Shown piece by piece: positions 1-7,284 of a stretch of 9,955 nt of DNA (positions are counted from its first letter, which is position 1; each line of letters starts with the position of its first letter). Source of the DNA: Burkholderiales bacterium (GTDB lineage: Bacteria > Pseudomonadota > Gammaproteobacteria > Burkholderiales > Casimicrobiaceae); NCBI GenBank assembly GCA_025354075.1, contig JANXNO010000452.1, forward strand, positions 1 to 9,955, given 5' to 3'. Made by a program: the position numbers and the translations under genes. The notes below the pieces were generated by a model. That model did not search any database, was not told the origin of the DNA, and saw only the letters and a program-made list of their open reading frames with translations.

Positions 1-33
1 CCCCCAGCCCCTCCCCCACGCGAGGGGAGGGGA
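1..33. repeat. GC-rich palindromic repeat at the left edge, read in frame inside tex
   Basis: A perfect 9-bp stem, CCCCTCCCC at 8-16 and GGGGAGGGG at 24-32, encloses a 7-base loop. Sequences of this form (a short C-rich arm, an ACGCG-like loop, a G-rich arm) are common dispersed palindromic repeats in proteobacterial genomes, known to me as a class rather than by a specific name. It lies in the same open frame as tex and adds roughly [11 protein letters not shown] just before the conserved Pro-Cys-Glu of Tex. The repeat may continue left of the window, so its full extent is unknown. Confidence 0.6.
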
Positions 34-1607
34 GTTTTACGCCTTGCGAGGGCATGGTTGCGTCACAAATCCAGTGGTCGCATCAAGGCCGCGCCGCCGA
101 CGACTGGTTGAAGCGGGTGGTCAGCTGGACGTGGAAGGTGAAGCTCGCGCCGTCCCTGGAGCGCGACTTGTTCGCCAAGCTGCGCGAGAGTGCCGAGGAG
201 GTGGCGATCAAGGTGTTTGGTGACAACGTGCGCGACCTGATGCTGGCCGCACCTGCTGGCAACAAAGTGGTGATGGGGCTCGACCCCGGCATCCGCACCG
301 GTGTGAAGGTGGCCGTGGTGGATTCAACCGGCAAGGTCGTCGCCACGAGCGTTGTCTATCCCCATGAGCCGCGCAAGGATTGGGATGGTTCGCTGCACAC
401 ACTCGGTAAATTGTGCGACGCGCATGGCGTGCAGCTGATCGCGATTGGCAACGGTACGGCGAGCCGCGAGACCGATCAGTTGGCGGCTGATTTGATCAAG
501 CGACAGGGCGGCGCAATTGTCAAAGCAGTCGTCTCCGAGGCTGGAGCTTCGGTGTATTCGGCGAGCGAATACGCGTCGCAAGAGCTGCCGGATATGGATG
601 TCAGTTTGCGCGGCGCAGTGAGCATTGCGCGGCGCTTGCAGGACCCGCTGGCGGAGCTGGTGAAGATCGATCCGAAGTCCATCGGCGTGGGCCAGTATCA
701 GCACGATGTGAATCAATCGCTGCTCGCTAAAAAACTCGATGCGGTGGTTGAGGATTGCGTGAACTCGGTGGGCGTGGATGTGAATCTCGCCTCCGCGCCA
801 TTGCTGTCGCGCGTCGCTGGATTGTCCGCGAGCAACGCGCGCAGCATCGTGTCGCATCGCGAGGAGCATGGCGCATTCGCGGATCGCGATTCGATTCGTA
901 AAGTGTCCGGCATCGGACCAAAAACGTTTGAGCAATGCGCGGGATTTCTGCGCATTCGGGACGGCTCAAATCCGCTCGACGCGAGCGCGGTTCATCCCGA
1001 GAGCTACGCGCTGGTACAGAAAATTATTGAACGCGCGAAGAAACCGTTGTCGGAATTGCTCGGTAACGCAACGGCATTGAAATCGGTTTCGGTCAACGCA
1101 TTCACCGCCGATGGCGTGGGTGAAATCACGGTGCGCGATGTGCTCGCCGAACTCGAAAAGCCGGGTCGCGATCCACGCCCTGAATTCAAGGTGGCGAAGT
1201 TCAACGACGGCGTGAACGACATCAAGGATCTGGTTGAAGGCATGATCTTGGAAGGCACTGTGACCAACGTCGCCGCGTTCGGTGCGTTCGTTGATGTGGG
1301 CGCGCATCAAGACGGGCTGGTGCATGTGTCGCAGCTGGCCAACAAGTTCGTGAAAGACCCCAAGGACGTGGTCAAAGCCGGGCAGATCGTCAAGGTTAAA
1401 GTGGTTGAAGTGGACATCGCACGCAAACGCATCGCGCTGACCATGCGGCTGGATGCGGTGCCAGTGCCCGCTGAGGAGCGCATTGCTAGCCACGGTCGTG
1501 GCATCGACCGGCGCGGCGACACAACGAACAGGCAAGCGGCACAACGCCCAGTGCAGATGCCTGACAACGCGATGGCGGCCGCGTTCGCTTCGCTTAAACG
1601 CGGCTAA
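3..1607 (+). CDS. tex: Tex, RNA-binding transcription accessory protein (5'-truncated by the window)
   Basis: Tex/YhgF binds RNA through a C-terminal S1 domain and is tied to transcription and RNA turnover in the cytoplasm. The frame is open to the left edge. The ATG at 54 is probably internal: the codons before it give Pro-Cys-Glu (42-50), which line up without a gap with the conserved (P)CEQ segment of E. coli and Pseudomonas Tex as I recall them. Counting from ATG54, the fragment shows the YqgF-like RNase H fold ([17 protein letters not shown] from residue 74, then [11 protein letters not shown]), the highly conserved block [17 protein letters not shown], helix-hairpin-helix segments ([28 protein letters not shown]), the S1 domain at about residues 395-468 ([21 protein letters not shown]), and a basic tail ending [13 protein letters not shown]. 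Full Tex is about 770-800 residues, so the N-terminal helical third lies outside. The C-terminus is intact. Identification is firm; the left edge is odd because of the in-frame palindrome. Confidence 0.93.
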   Translation, partial: PSPSPTRGEGSFTPCEGMVASQIQWSHQGRAADDWLKRVVSWTWKVKLAPSLERDLFAKLRESAEEVAIKVFGDNVRDLMLAAPAGNKVVMGLDPGIRTGVKVAVVDSTGKVVATSVVYPHEPRKDWDGSLHTLGKLCDAHGVQLIAIGNGTASRETDQLAADLIKRQGGAIVKAVVSEAGASVYSASEYASQELPDMDVSLRGAVSIARRLQDPLAELVKIDPKSIGVGQYQHDVNQSLLAKKLDAVVEDCVNSVGVDVNLASAPLLSRVAGLSASNARSIVSHREEHGAFADRDSIRKVSGIGPKTFEQCAGFLRIRDGSNPLDASAVHPESYALVQKIIERAKKPLSELLGNATALKSVSVNAFTADGVGEITVRDVLAELEKPGRDPRPEFKVAKFNDGVNDIKDLVEGMILEGTVTNVAAFGAFVDVGAHQDGLVHVSQLANKFVKDPKDVVKAGQIVKVKVVEVDIARKRIALTMRLDAVPVPAEERIASHGRGIDRRGDTTNRQAAQRPVQMPDNAMAAAFASLKRG

Positions 1608-1652
1608 CGCCAGCGCGCCATTTGTTAAACGTTACCTATGGCGCAATTTCCC

Positions 1653-1694
1653 TGCTAAATTCGTCCTTAGCAAAAATGCGCTATGTTTGCGCAT
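1653..1694 (+). promoter_or_regulatory. Two tandem hairpins in the tex / secreted-protein intergenic leader
   Basis: Two short perfect inverted repeats lie side by side upstream of the gene at 1724: TGCTAA (1653-1658) with TTAGCA (1667-1672), then ATGCGC (1676-1681) with GCGCAT (1689-1694). Neither is followed by a T-tract on the + strand (the first is followed by AAAAA), so they are poor terminators for tex. They could be a folded 5' leader or an operator. Seen in the sequence; function is a guess. No convincing -35/-10 pair was found between 1608 and 1723. Confidence 0.3.
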
Positions 1695-1723
1695 CTTCAA
1701 GAACTTAAAAAGCAGGGGATTTC

Positions 1724-2932
1724 ATGTTGCGTCAATTATTTTCGCGCGCTGCGGCGCTGGCTGGGGTGGTGCTTGCGTTCAACGGTTTTAGCGCTTGGGG
1801 GCAAGCCGTCACAGTGGTTGAGTACTACAACAAAACCCTCGGCGCCTACTTCATTACGGGCAGGGCACCCGAGCAAGTCGCGCTGGACGGCGTTGCTATG
1901 TTTCAACGCACCGGCATGACATTTCAAGCGGTGGCTGCGGCAAGCGCTGCGTCTACGCTGACCAAGATTTGCCGCTTTTATATTCACGGCAGCGCACCGT
2001 ACGTAAGCTCGCACTTTTATGGTCGGCCTGCCGACTGCGATTTGCTGTTGTCGCTGCACAAGCCAGAATTCGATTGGGAGGACTACGACTTCGCCACGCT
2101 TCAGCCGACTGCTGGCGTCTGCCCGGCTGGATCGGTGGCGATCTATCGTGGATTTCGTGCGGCAAACAACGGCATCACGCCCAACCATCGCTACAGCGCA
2201 AGCCTCGCCACGTATACGGCAGCCGCACTGACCGGGTACGCTGGCGAGGACGTGCAATTTTGCGTCACGGCAGCAACCCCGGCCACGCTGGTAGTCACGC
2301 CGCCCTCGTCGAACTCTGACGACTGCGCCGTCCTTTACTCCACCAGCAAGCGGGTTACGCTGGAAACCACAGGCTCGGCCGGTGGCATCAACACTGGAAC
2401 GTCGAGTTTTGTGCGCAGCTATGACCCGACACCCATCAGCTTTAACGGCAGAACAGCGACGCAGGTCGTGGACACGACCCCGACCTCAAAAGGCGCGACC
2501 ATGATCGAAGAGGCGGCTACAAGTTGGTCTGAGCTAGGCTCACGCAGCTTCAACGCGAGCGGCAACGCCGACACATATTATTCGCCACCGATTGTGTTTC
2601 CGAAGCAATGGGCCATCGGCCAGACCGTGAATTTCACGCGTGCGATTCAATTCAACCCAGCAACGGCAACAGGCAACGGCACGCAATCTGGAACCATTAC
2701 GCTGATTGGTCGCGAATCGGTCACTGTGCCTGCCGGGACGTATTCAGCATGCAAATTCAAGACCGACGAAACCACCCAATATCCAGCCGTTGGCTCAAAC
2801 TCGGCGACCACAGCAACGTCGTGGCTGGTGCCGGGTATCGGCATGGTTCGCGCCGAAGGCTCCGATTCGACCAGCTTCACGGGCTTCTCTACCAGCGGCA
2901 GCTTTGTAGTTGTGGCAACTGCGGTGCAGTAA
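1724..2932 (+). CDS. Secreted two-domain protein of unknown function, DUF5648-like N-terminal domain (paralog A)
   Basis: 402 residues, function not recognised. The ATG at 1724 follows an AGGGG ribosome site at 1714-1718 with good spacing. It opens an N-terminal signal peptide (Leu/Ala-rich core, likely cleaved near residues 26-28, SAWGQA), so the product is periplasmic or extracellular. Residues about 29-182 match the pattern I associate with DUF5648-type domains of secreted beta/gammaproteobacterial proteins: VVEYYNKTLGAYFITG, CRFY, SSHFYG, CPAG.VAIYRGF, NHRY, FC. Residues about 200-402 form a second, beta-rich domain with TVPAGTYSACKF and WLVPGIGMVRAE, which resembles DUF3108/lipoprotein-like folds; that assignment is weak. 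Six cysteines (83, 105, 133, 180, 201, 343) suggest disulfides. A paralog of the same architecture lies at 3630-4826. The gene ends in a strong terminator. Confidence 0.85.
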   Translation: MLRQLFSRAAALAGVVLAFNGFSAWGQAVTVVEYYNKTLGAYFITGRAPEQVALDGVAMFQRTGMTFQAVAAASAASTLTKICRFYIHGSAPYVSSHFYGRPADCDLLLSLHKPEFDWEDYDFATLQPTAGVCPAGSVAIYRGFRAANNGITPNHRYSASLATYTAAALTGYAGEDVQFCVTAATPATLVVTPPSSNSDDCAVLYSTSKRVTLETTGSAGGINTGTSSFVRSYDPTPISFNGRTATQVVDTTPTSKGATMIEEAATSWSELGSRSFNASGNADTYYSPPIVFPKQWAIGQTVNFTRAIQFNPATATGNGTQSGTITLIGRESVTVPAGTYSACKFKTDETTQYPAVGSNSATTATSWLVPGIGMVRAEGSDSTSFTGFSTSGSFVVVATAVQ

Positions 2933-2949
2933 GGGATTCGTTTTCATCA

Positions 2950-2978
2950 AAAGGGTGCACCGAAGTGCGCCCTTTTTT
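2950..2978 (+). terminator. Rho-independent terminator, probably bidirectional
   Basis: An 11-bp stem (AAAGGGTGCAC at 2950-2960 with GTGCGCCCTTT at 2965-2975, one T.G wobble) has a CGAA loop and runs into TTTTTT (2973-2978), 17 bases after the stop of the + gene. On the - strand the same stem has a C(TTCG)G loop, the hyperstable UUCG tetraloop, and is followed by TTTT, so it can also end transcription of the small - strand gene that stops at 3001. Confidence 0.9.
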
Positions 2979-3000
2979 GTTATTGGCCCTTAGGGTTTGG

Positions 3001-3321
3001 CTACCGCTTGTTGCCGTCGTGTTTCTGTGTGCGGATGCGGCGGCTTTGCTTGTTCTGTTCTTTGGTGATCGCAGAACGCTCACGGCGGGTCACCTTGCCA
3101 TCAGCCTTTGCCGCGGCTTCCATACCAGCCACCTTATTTTGACCCGCCTGCATGCGCGAGGCCTCACGTTTTGACAAAGCACCGGTAGCTTTACCGTTGT
3201 CTATGCGAGCCTGTTGGTTCGCCTGACGTTGATCGATATTCGGGGTTGCGGTTTGAGCAGCAGCACCGAATGCGAGCGCGACGCCGAGAATTGAAACAAG
3301 GGCGCGAAGGGATCTTTTCAT
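3001..3321 (-). CDS. Small secreted basic protein of unknown function, Gln/Arg/Lys-rich
   Basis: 106 residues, reading 3321 to 3001 with a TAG stop. The ATG is preceded by a GGAG ribosome site (3327-3330 on the + strand). Residues 1-22 form a signal peptide (MKRSLRALVSILGVALAFGAAA, cleaved before QTATP), so the mature protein of about 84 residues is periplasmic or secreted. It has no cysteine and contains two related helical stretches, roughly G(A)LSKREASRMQAGQ and GKVTRRERSAITKEQ, each with a 'G-x-(L/V)-(S/T)-x-R-E' core. This resembles a family of small exported proteins common in Burkholderiales that I know only as hypothetical. It lies between the two paralogs in opposite orientation: convergent with the first, divergent from the second. 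Confidence 0.8.
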   Translation of the reverse strand: MKRSLRALVSILGVALAFGAAAQTATPNIDQRQANQQARIDNGKATGALSKREASRMQAGQNKVAGMEAAAKADGKVTRRERSAITKEQNKQSRRIRTQKHDGNKR

Positions 3322-3629
3322 GTGGTCTCCAGCTAAATATGATGTAAGTAACGAGGGCCGATGATGTCAAACGTATATCGTGGCCAGTGTGTTGATAACG
3401 ACATCGCGCCTTGAAGGCTGACTAATATTGCGACCACTTACACCTGCTTACATTTTCGTCGCCTCCCTACCAAACCCAAATCTGCGTGCGGTTATGGGGC
3501 TTTCTGGCCGCGAAATGGGTTGTCGTCCTACGTTCTTGCGACCGATTCATGGTTACCATCGGCAGAGAGGCAATTGCGGCAAACAAATCGCGAAGAAATC
3601 CGCCTCCACACTTGATAAGAGAGGGCACT
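3322..3629. other. Divergent intergenic region, no gene supported
   Basis: This interval separates the small - strand gene from paralog B. The frame of paralog B stays open back to an ATG at 3486, but those 48 codons (MRLWGFLAAKWVVVLR...) have no ribosome site and would bury the signal peptide, so I treat them as non-coding. Short symmetrical sites are present: GCCTT/AAGGC at 3408-3418 and ATGGT-T-ACCAT at 3549-3559, the latter a possible operator. A TAATAT box at 3423-3428 could be a -10 for paralog B but lacks a good -35. Confidence 0.5.
3342..3370 (-). promoter_or_regulatory. Candidate sigma-70 promoter for the small secreted gene
   Basis: On the - strand a perfect TTGACA (3370-3365) is followed after 17 bases by TTACAT (3347-3342), a poor -10 matching the consensus at three of six positions. 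Transcription would start near 3335, giving a short leader that contains the GGAG site. The -35 is convincing, the -10 is not. Confidence 0.35.
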
Positions 3630-4826
3630 ATGTTCACAAAATTTCTGCACGTTACGCTTGCCGCGCTGGCACTGACAGCATCAAGCAGCGCCATAACCAG
3701 CGCCTGGGCACAATCTGTGACCGTGGTCGAGTATTACAACAAGCCGTTAGATGCTTACTTCATCACCGGTCGATCTGTCGAGCAGCAGCAGTTGGACATG
3801 GTTGCAGATTTTCAGCGCACCGGCATGACCTTTCAAGCCGTGGCAGCGACTGCAAGTACCCCCGATTTGACTCGCGTCTGCCGGTTCTACGTCAACACGC
3901 CGTCCCCATATGCCAATAGCCACTTCTACGGGCTGGAGAACAGCGATTGCGAGCCGATACTGGCGCAAAATCTACCGGGATTTAACTGGGAAGGTTATGA
4001 CTTTGCACTGAAACAGCCCGTTAACGGCGCTTGCCCGACTGGAACTACAACCATCTATCGCAGCTTTCGGCCAGCGGCGGGTGGCAAAACCGCCAATCAC
4101 CGTTATACGGCTAGCGCAGCAAGCTACGGCGCCGCCGCGACCACGGGCTACAACGCCGAGCAGCCTGCGTTTTGCGCAACGGTAGCCACCGACATAACGG
4201 TTCAAACCAGCGCATATTGCGGCACGCTTTACTACAGTGGCGTGCAGATCAGTTATCAATCGCGCACCAATCTTGGTGCAACTAATAGTTGGGTTCGCTT
4301 CACCGAAGGGCAGTCAGTTGTATTCAACGGCAGGACAGCTCAGCCGGTCAGAGAACAATACGCCTCGGGACAAATCAAACGAATAATGATCGAAGACTCG
4401 ACATCCAGCTGGGCCGATCTCGGCGCTAGCACCACAAATGCAGGCACTTCGCTCGACAGCGCCTACGTCCAGCCCACCTCGTATCCGCGCCAAATGGCGA
4501 CAGGCGAAACGGTGAGCTTTAATCGATACGTGGCATTCAGCCCGATTCAGAACTCAGGCTCACCTTTAGAAGTCGGAAGTGTGTCACTGGTAGGCGTAGA
4601 ACTCATTACCGTGCCAACCGGAACCTATGCTGCGTGCAAATATAGTAGCCAAATTTCGTCGCAGTATTACGCAACGGGACGTTCCGACCTCAGGCGCCTG
4701 ACCAGCTGGGTTGCGCCTGGTGTTGGTTTGCTACGGTCGAAACTGGAAGAGACAACATACGATGACACGGGCGAACATCCTACGGTTACCACTGACGTGA
4801 ATGCCGTAGCAGTGCAACGCCTGTAA
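3630..4826 (+). CDS. Secreted two-domain protein of unknown function, DUF5648-like N-terminal domain (paralog B)
   Basis: 398 residues, function not recognised; a paralog of the protein at 1724-2932. The start at 3630 is chosen over the in-frame ATG at 3486 because GAGGG (3621-3625) sits four bases upstream and because it gives a clean signal peptide ending AWA-QSVTVVEYY at about residue 28. The N-terminal domain (about 29-185) repeats the landmarks EYYNKPLDAYFITG, FQRTGMTFQAVAA, VCRFYV, NSHFYG, CPTG.TTIYRSF, NHRYTAS, FC. The C-terminal domain has TVPTGTYAACKYS and SWVAPGVGLLRS. Its six cysteines (84, 107, 135, 182, 197, 336) fall at equivalent places in paralog A, supporting conserved disulfides in an exported protein. 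Only short stretches are near-identical, so the duplication looks old. No clear terminator follows; a weak TGCAAA/TTTGCA hairpin lies about 85 bases downstream. Confidence 0.84.
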   Translation: MFTKFLHVTLAALALTASSSAITSAWAQSVTVVEYYNKPLDAYFITGRSVEQQQLDMVADFQRTGMTFQAVAATASTPDLTRVCRFYVNTPSPYANSHFYGLENSDCEPILAQNLPGFNWEGYDFALKQPVNGACPTGTTTIYRSFRPAAGGKTANHRYTASAASYGAAATTGYNAEQPAFCATVATDITVQTSAYCGTLYYSGVQISYQSRTNLGATNSWVRFTEGQSVVFNGRTAQPVREQYASGQIKRIMIEDSTSSWADLGASTTNAGTSLDSAYVQPTSYPRQMATGETVSFNRYVAFSPIQNSGSPLEVGSVSLVGVELITVPTGTYAACKYSSQISSQYYATGRSDLRRLTSWVAPGVGLLRSKLEETTYDDTGEHPTVTTDVNAVAVQRL

Positions 4827-5241
4827 TTTAAAACCGAGATAAGCGCTGCGAGCAGACATCGCGGCAAATGTGGCGTGAATGAACTGCGGGCATAACTCGA
4901 CGCGTTGATGCAAATTAGAGTTTTTGCAGGTTTTATCGAGTTTCAAACGTGACCTGAGTTTCGCGCGGAGCAATGTTTGGCTGCTGCAAACGAGCCTCGC
5001 CAGTCCGTGGTTTATTGCCGCGGCGTTTGATGAACGGTGCGGCGATTCATACCGCGTCGTTCGGACGGGGTATTCGCACCGCCTGGCCTAGGCGTGACGT
5101 GGCATAGCTATCTGCGACGACGTTGCGCGCCATCAACGCCACACTTCCAAAGCTTCTCTGCTTGGTCGTCTTGATTTCACTGCGCAGCATGGTCTTGTTC
5201 GCGCCGACCGAAAGGCCGGCGACTTGTTCTGCATGCCCGGT
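4827..5241. other. Intergenic region without a recognisable gene
   Basis: About 415 bases between convergent genes. Short ORFs exist on both strands, but none has a ribosome site together with a recognisable product, and the one at 5123-5329 (+) runs into the MFS gene antisense. It holds a weak hairpin around 4908-4930 (TGCAAA...TTTTTGCA) and a stronger one at 5202-5221. It may be a decayed gene, but nothing left in it can be named. Confidence 0.5.
5202..5221 (-). terminator. Hairpin downstream of the MFS gene, possible transcript end
   Basis: On the - strand an 8-bp stem (CGCCGGCC with GGTCGGCG, one G.T wobble) closes a TTTC loop about 20 bases past the MFS stop codon. Read on the + strand the same wobble becomes an A.C mismatch, so the fold favours the - strand RNA. 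No T-tract follows, so intrinsic termination is uncertain; it may instead be a 3'-end stabilising hairpin. Confidence 0.35.
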
Positions 5242-6525
5242 CTATGCCAGGGCTCGCCGCTGTGCGATCCAGAACGCGACTACCGCCAACACGGCAAGCG
5301 CACAGAGCACCGACACGCCCATCGTGTAGTTGCCGGTCGCGACCCAAAGCGCTGCGAGCATGGACGGCGCGACGGCTCGCGCAATCGCCGTGGGGAGTCC
5401 GAGCAGTCCATTAAGTGATGCCGCTCGTTCCCGCGACACGTAAGTTGCCATCGCGGTGGCTTTGACGATGGTGATCATGCCGTTGGCCATACCGTAGAGC
5501 AATGCATAGAAAATCGCCACCCACGGTGATTGCAGGCCCCATGCGTACAGCGCAAGCACGAATAGCGCAGCAGGCAACAGCGTGGGAATCCAGCGGTTGG
5601 CTTTATGAATGTCCATGTTTTTCTCGGTAAAAAACAGCAGTAAACGACCCGCAACCTGCAACGCGCCGATGGATGCCGGGATCGCGATGACCCACGCTTC
5701 GGGCAAATTGCGCTCACGCAAAATCGACACGAGGTGCCCGCCCATCGCCGTGGTGATGCCGGAAAACAACACGAAGAATGTGGCGAGCCCCCAGAACGGA
5801 AAGTGGTGCGTGAATTCGACCAGCTTCTTCGCTCCGATGCCTGTTTGATGGGTAAGCGCTAGCGGCTCGTCGCGCAACCAGTACGCGTGGATAGGCAGGC
5901 AGATCAGCACGTGCAGCGCACCCAGCGCGATCACGGCGTGGCGCCAGCCAAACGCGCTGATCAGCCACGCGCCGAGCGGAATGAACACCGTGCTGGCCAG
6001 ACCACCGAGAAAGGTCAACGTGATGATGGCGCGACGAAATTCAGTCGGATAGCGGCGGATCAATACCGAAAAAGCGGGCTGATAAAGCACGCCAGACATG
6101 GCGACGCCGATGGCGACCCACACCGCATACAACTGCCACTGATTCTTCACCATTGAAATCGCGATGAAACTGGCGCCCGCCAATAGCGAGCCCGTGCACA
6201 TCACCGCTCGCGCCCAACCTGCATCTATTAACCGACCCACCGCAATCGCCAGCGCGCCTTCCATCAACAGCGCCAGACTGAACGCGAGCGCCGCATCAAC
6301 GCGCGTCAACGACAAGTCGCGCTCAAAATGCTCCAGCAGCAACGAGAACATGTAGAACAGCGTGCCCCAACTGATGAGCTGGGCCAGCGATAGCCACATC
6401 ACGAAACCGCTTGGTGCATGGCCGTCAGTGGCGACAATCACGGCGGGCAGGGCATGGATCACAGCACCCGCTTCATTTGCGCCGTCGCCACCACCCGTGC
6501 TGAGATCGTCTCCGTTAGATTCCAC
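5242..6525 (-). CDS. Major facilitator superfamily (MFS) transporter, substrate unknown
   Basis: 427 residues with about twelve hydrophobic helices separated by short loops, an inner-membrane secondary transporter. The MFS loop 2-3 signature is visible as GRLIDAGWAR (residues 97-106), and the first helix has the WGTLFYMFSLL pattern of a broad uncharacterised MFS group in proteobacteria. A second half beginning around residue 230 (FWGLATFFVLFSGITTAMG) repeats the six-helix layout. The first ~42 residues (MESNGDDLSTGGG...) are hydrophilic. The start is uncertain: the codon at 6525 is GTG with no Shine-Dalgarno, and an in-frame stop lies at 6535-6537, so the start must be this GTG or an internal codon. 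Neighbours do not suggest a substrate, and no regulator gene is adjacent. The AT-richer stretch at 6555-6660 probably holds its promoter, though no clear box pair was found. Confidence 0.88.
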   Translation of the reverse strand: MESNGDDLSTGGGDGANEAGAVIHALPAVIVATDGHAPSGFVMWLSLAQLISWGTLFYMFSLLLEHFERDLSLTRVDAALAFSLALLMEGALAIAVGRLIDAGWARAVMCTGSLLAGASFIAISMVKNQWQLYAVWVAIGVAMSGVLYQPAFSVLIRRYPTEFRRAIITLTFLGGLASTVFIPLGAWLISAFGWRHAVIALGALHVLICLPIHAYWLRDEPLALTHQTGIGAKKLVEFTHHFPFWGLATFFVLFSGITTAMGGHLVSILRERNLPEAWVIAIPASIGALQVAGRLLLFFTEKNMDIHKANRWIPTLLPAALFVLALYAWGLQSPWVAIFYALLYGMANGMITIVKATAMATYVSRERAASLNGLLGLPTAIARAVAPSMLAALWVATGNYTMGVSVLCALAVLAVVAFWIAQRRALA

Positions 6526-6554
6526 ACAGAAATGCTATCAGCTTTCGGCGGAAC

Positions 6555-6639
6555 GCCTTATTTAAATGGGGCTAAGGCCGGTATTAGCTAAAAGTCGACC
6601 TTGAGCAAAATCGGTTGGCAAGCCCATATTAAATAAGCC
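6555..6639. repeat. Imperfect inverted repeat with 19-base arms
   Basis: The arm at 6555-6573 (GCCTTATTTAAATGGGGCT) matches the reverse complement of 6621-6639 (GGCTTATTTAATATGGGCT) at 15 of 19 positions by eye. The left arm also forms a smaller hairpin with TAAGGC at 6573-6578. The spacer contains the palindrome TTAGCTAA (6584-6591). It could be a small palindromic repeat or an operator region for the MFS gene. Family unknown. Confidence 0.4.
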
Positions 6640-6956
6640 TCTAAGCAAAAAGCTAACAATGCTTTTCCTGAAAAAAACTCGCGCTCGCCGCCGTTAGGCT
6701 CAACCATATACCGCAGTTGACACCCAAATTACCATTGCGCGGCAGCATTGCTCACGGCGAACTCCGCTTTCCACTCACCACGCAAACCTTGCCCAGGCAA
6801 CCGCCTGCAGTCTGAGCATCTTCCGCACAACACCCAACCATTGCCGAAGTCTATGAATGACGGCGAACAGCAGCACGCTTGCTATCCTGACTTAAAAATT
6901 CTGCTAACGACCAAAACGGAAGTCGCTTCGAACGCTTGATAGAAGAGGGAACAGCG

Positions 6957-7079
6957 ATGGATCGGCGCATAAACCACCACCGGCGCTGGTGCCCGCATAA
7001 ATGCCGCACGTTACCGCCGAACGTGCCGACGAGTCGTGCTGGAAACAAAATACTCGCGACATTTGCGCCAACCCACTGA
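6957..7079 (+). CDS. Possible 40-residue small ORF, doubtful
   Basis: An ATG at 6957 sits six bases after GAGGGA (6945-6950), a good ribosome site. It opens a 40-codon frame ending in TGA at 7077-7079 (starts MDRRINHHRRWC, rich in Arg, His, Thr, Pro, two cysteines). No signal peptide, membrane segment or known family is evident. The leader (6935-6950) resembles that of paralog B at 3611-3625. Support rests on the ribosome site alone; it could be a leader peptide or chance. Confidence 0.2.
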   Translation: MDRRINHHRRWCPHKCRTLPPNVPTSRAGNKILATFAPTH

Positions 7080-7118
7080 TGGCGTTTGGCGTCTAACTTT
7101 ACGCGCAGGTAGCACACC

Positions 7119-7139
7119 AAGGCTGCGCCGGACAGCCTT
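7119..7139. promoter_or_regulatory. Perfect 7-bp hairpin upstream of parS
   Basis: AAGGCTG (7119-7125) and CAGCCTT (7133-7139) flank a 7-base loop. No T-tract follows on the + strand. Role unknown; it may fall within the mnmG leader if transcription begins upstream. Confidence 0.3.
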
Positions 7140-7181
7140 CTGCATCGTTGGCGGCCCCGCTCGGCGACGTCCATGCTGGTT

Positions 7182-7207
7182 CGACATGTTTCACGTGAAA
7201 CATGTCG
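7182..7207. other. parS: parS centromere site, perfect (ParB binding), in a 26-bp palindrome
   Basis: Positions 7187-7202 read TGTTTCACGTGAAACA, the exact 16-bp palindromic parS recognised by chromosomal ParB/Spo0J across bacteria. The symmetry continues five more bases on each side (CGACA before, TGTCG after), giving a 26-bp perfect palindrome. ParB loads here as a CTP-dependent clamp and recruits ParA and SMC to segregate the origin region. Its place just upstream of mnmG-rsmG is typical, since parA-parB normally follow rsmG. Confidence 0.95.
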
Positions 7208-7284
7208 CGATACTCAACGAAGCACCTCCCGCGACCCGCCACATCGGTAGAATATGTAGTCCCATTCTGCGCACTACACGGCCT

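Noticed and set aside
324..935. 203-codon antisense ORF inside tex
   Set aside because: Shadow of a strongly coding GC-rich gene; its composition (His/Arg-rich) is typical of antisense frames.
3390..3398. Single DnaA-box-like TGTTGATAA
   Set aside because: One isolated match with a mismatch; no cluster, so not evidence of oriC.
3486..3629. Upstream in-frame extension of paralog B from ATG at 3486
   Set aside because: No ribosome site at 3486, the added residues would bury the signal peptide, and a good GAGGG site precedes the ATG at 3630.
5123..5329. 68-codon + strand ORF with a hydrophobic N-terminus
   Set aside because: Its second half runs antisense into the MFS gene, there is no ribosome site and the product matches no family I know.
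6717..6745. TTGACA at 6717-6722 as a + strand promoter
   Set aside because: The -10 position reads CGGCAG, with no TATAAT-like box at 16-18 bases.
6851..7174. 107-codon ORF on the - strand upstream of mnmG
   Set aside because: Arg/Cys/Trp-rich composition with no recognisable family and no ribosome site; looks like a chance open frame in GC-rich DNA.
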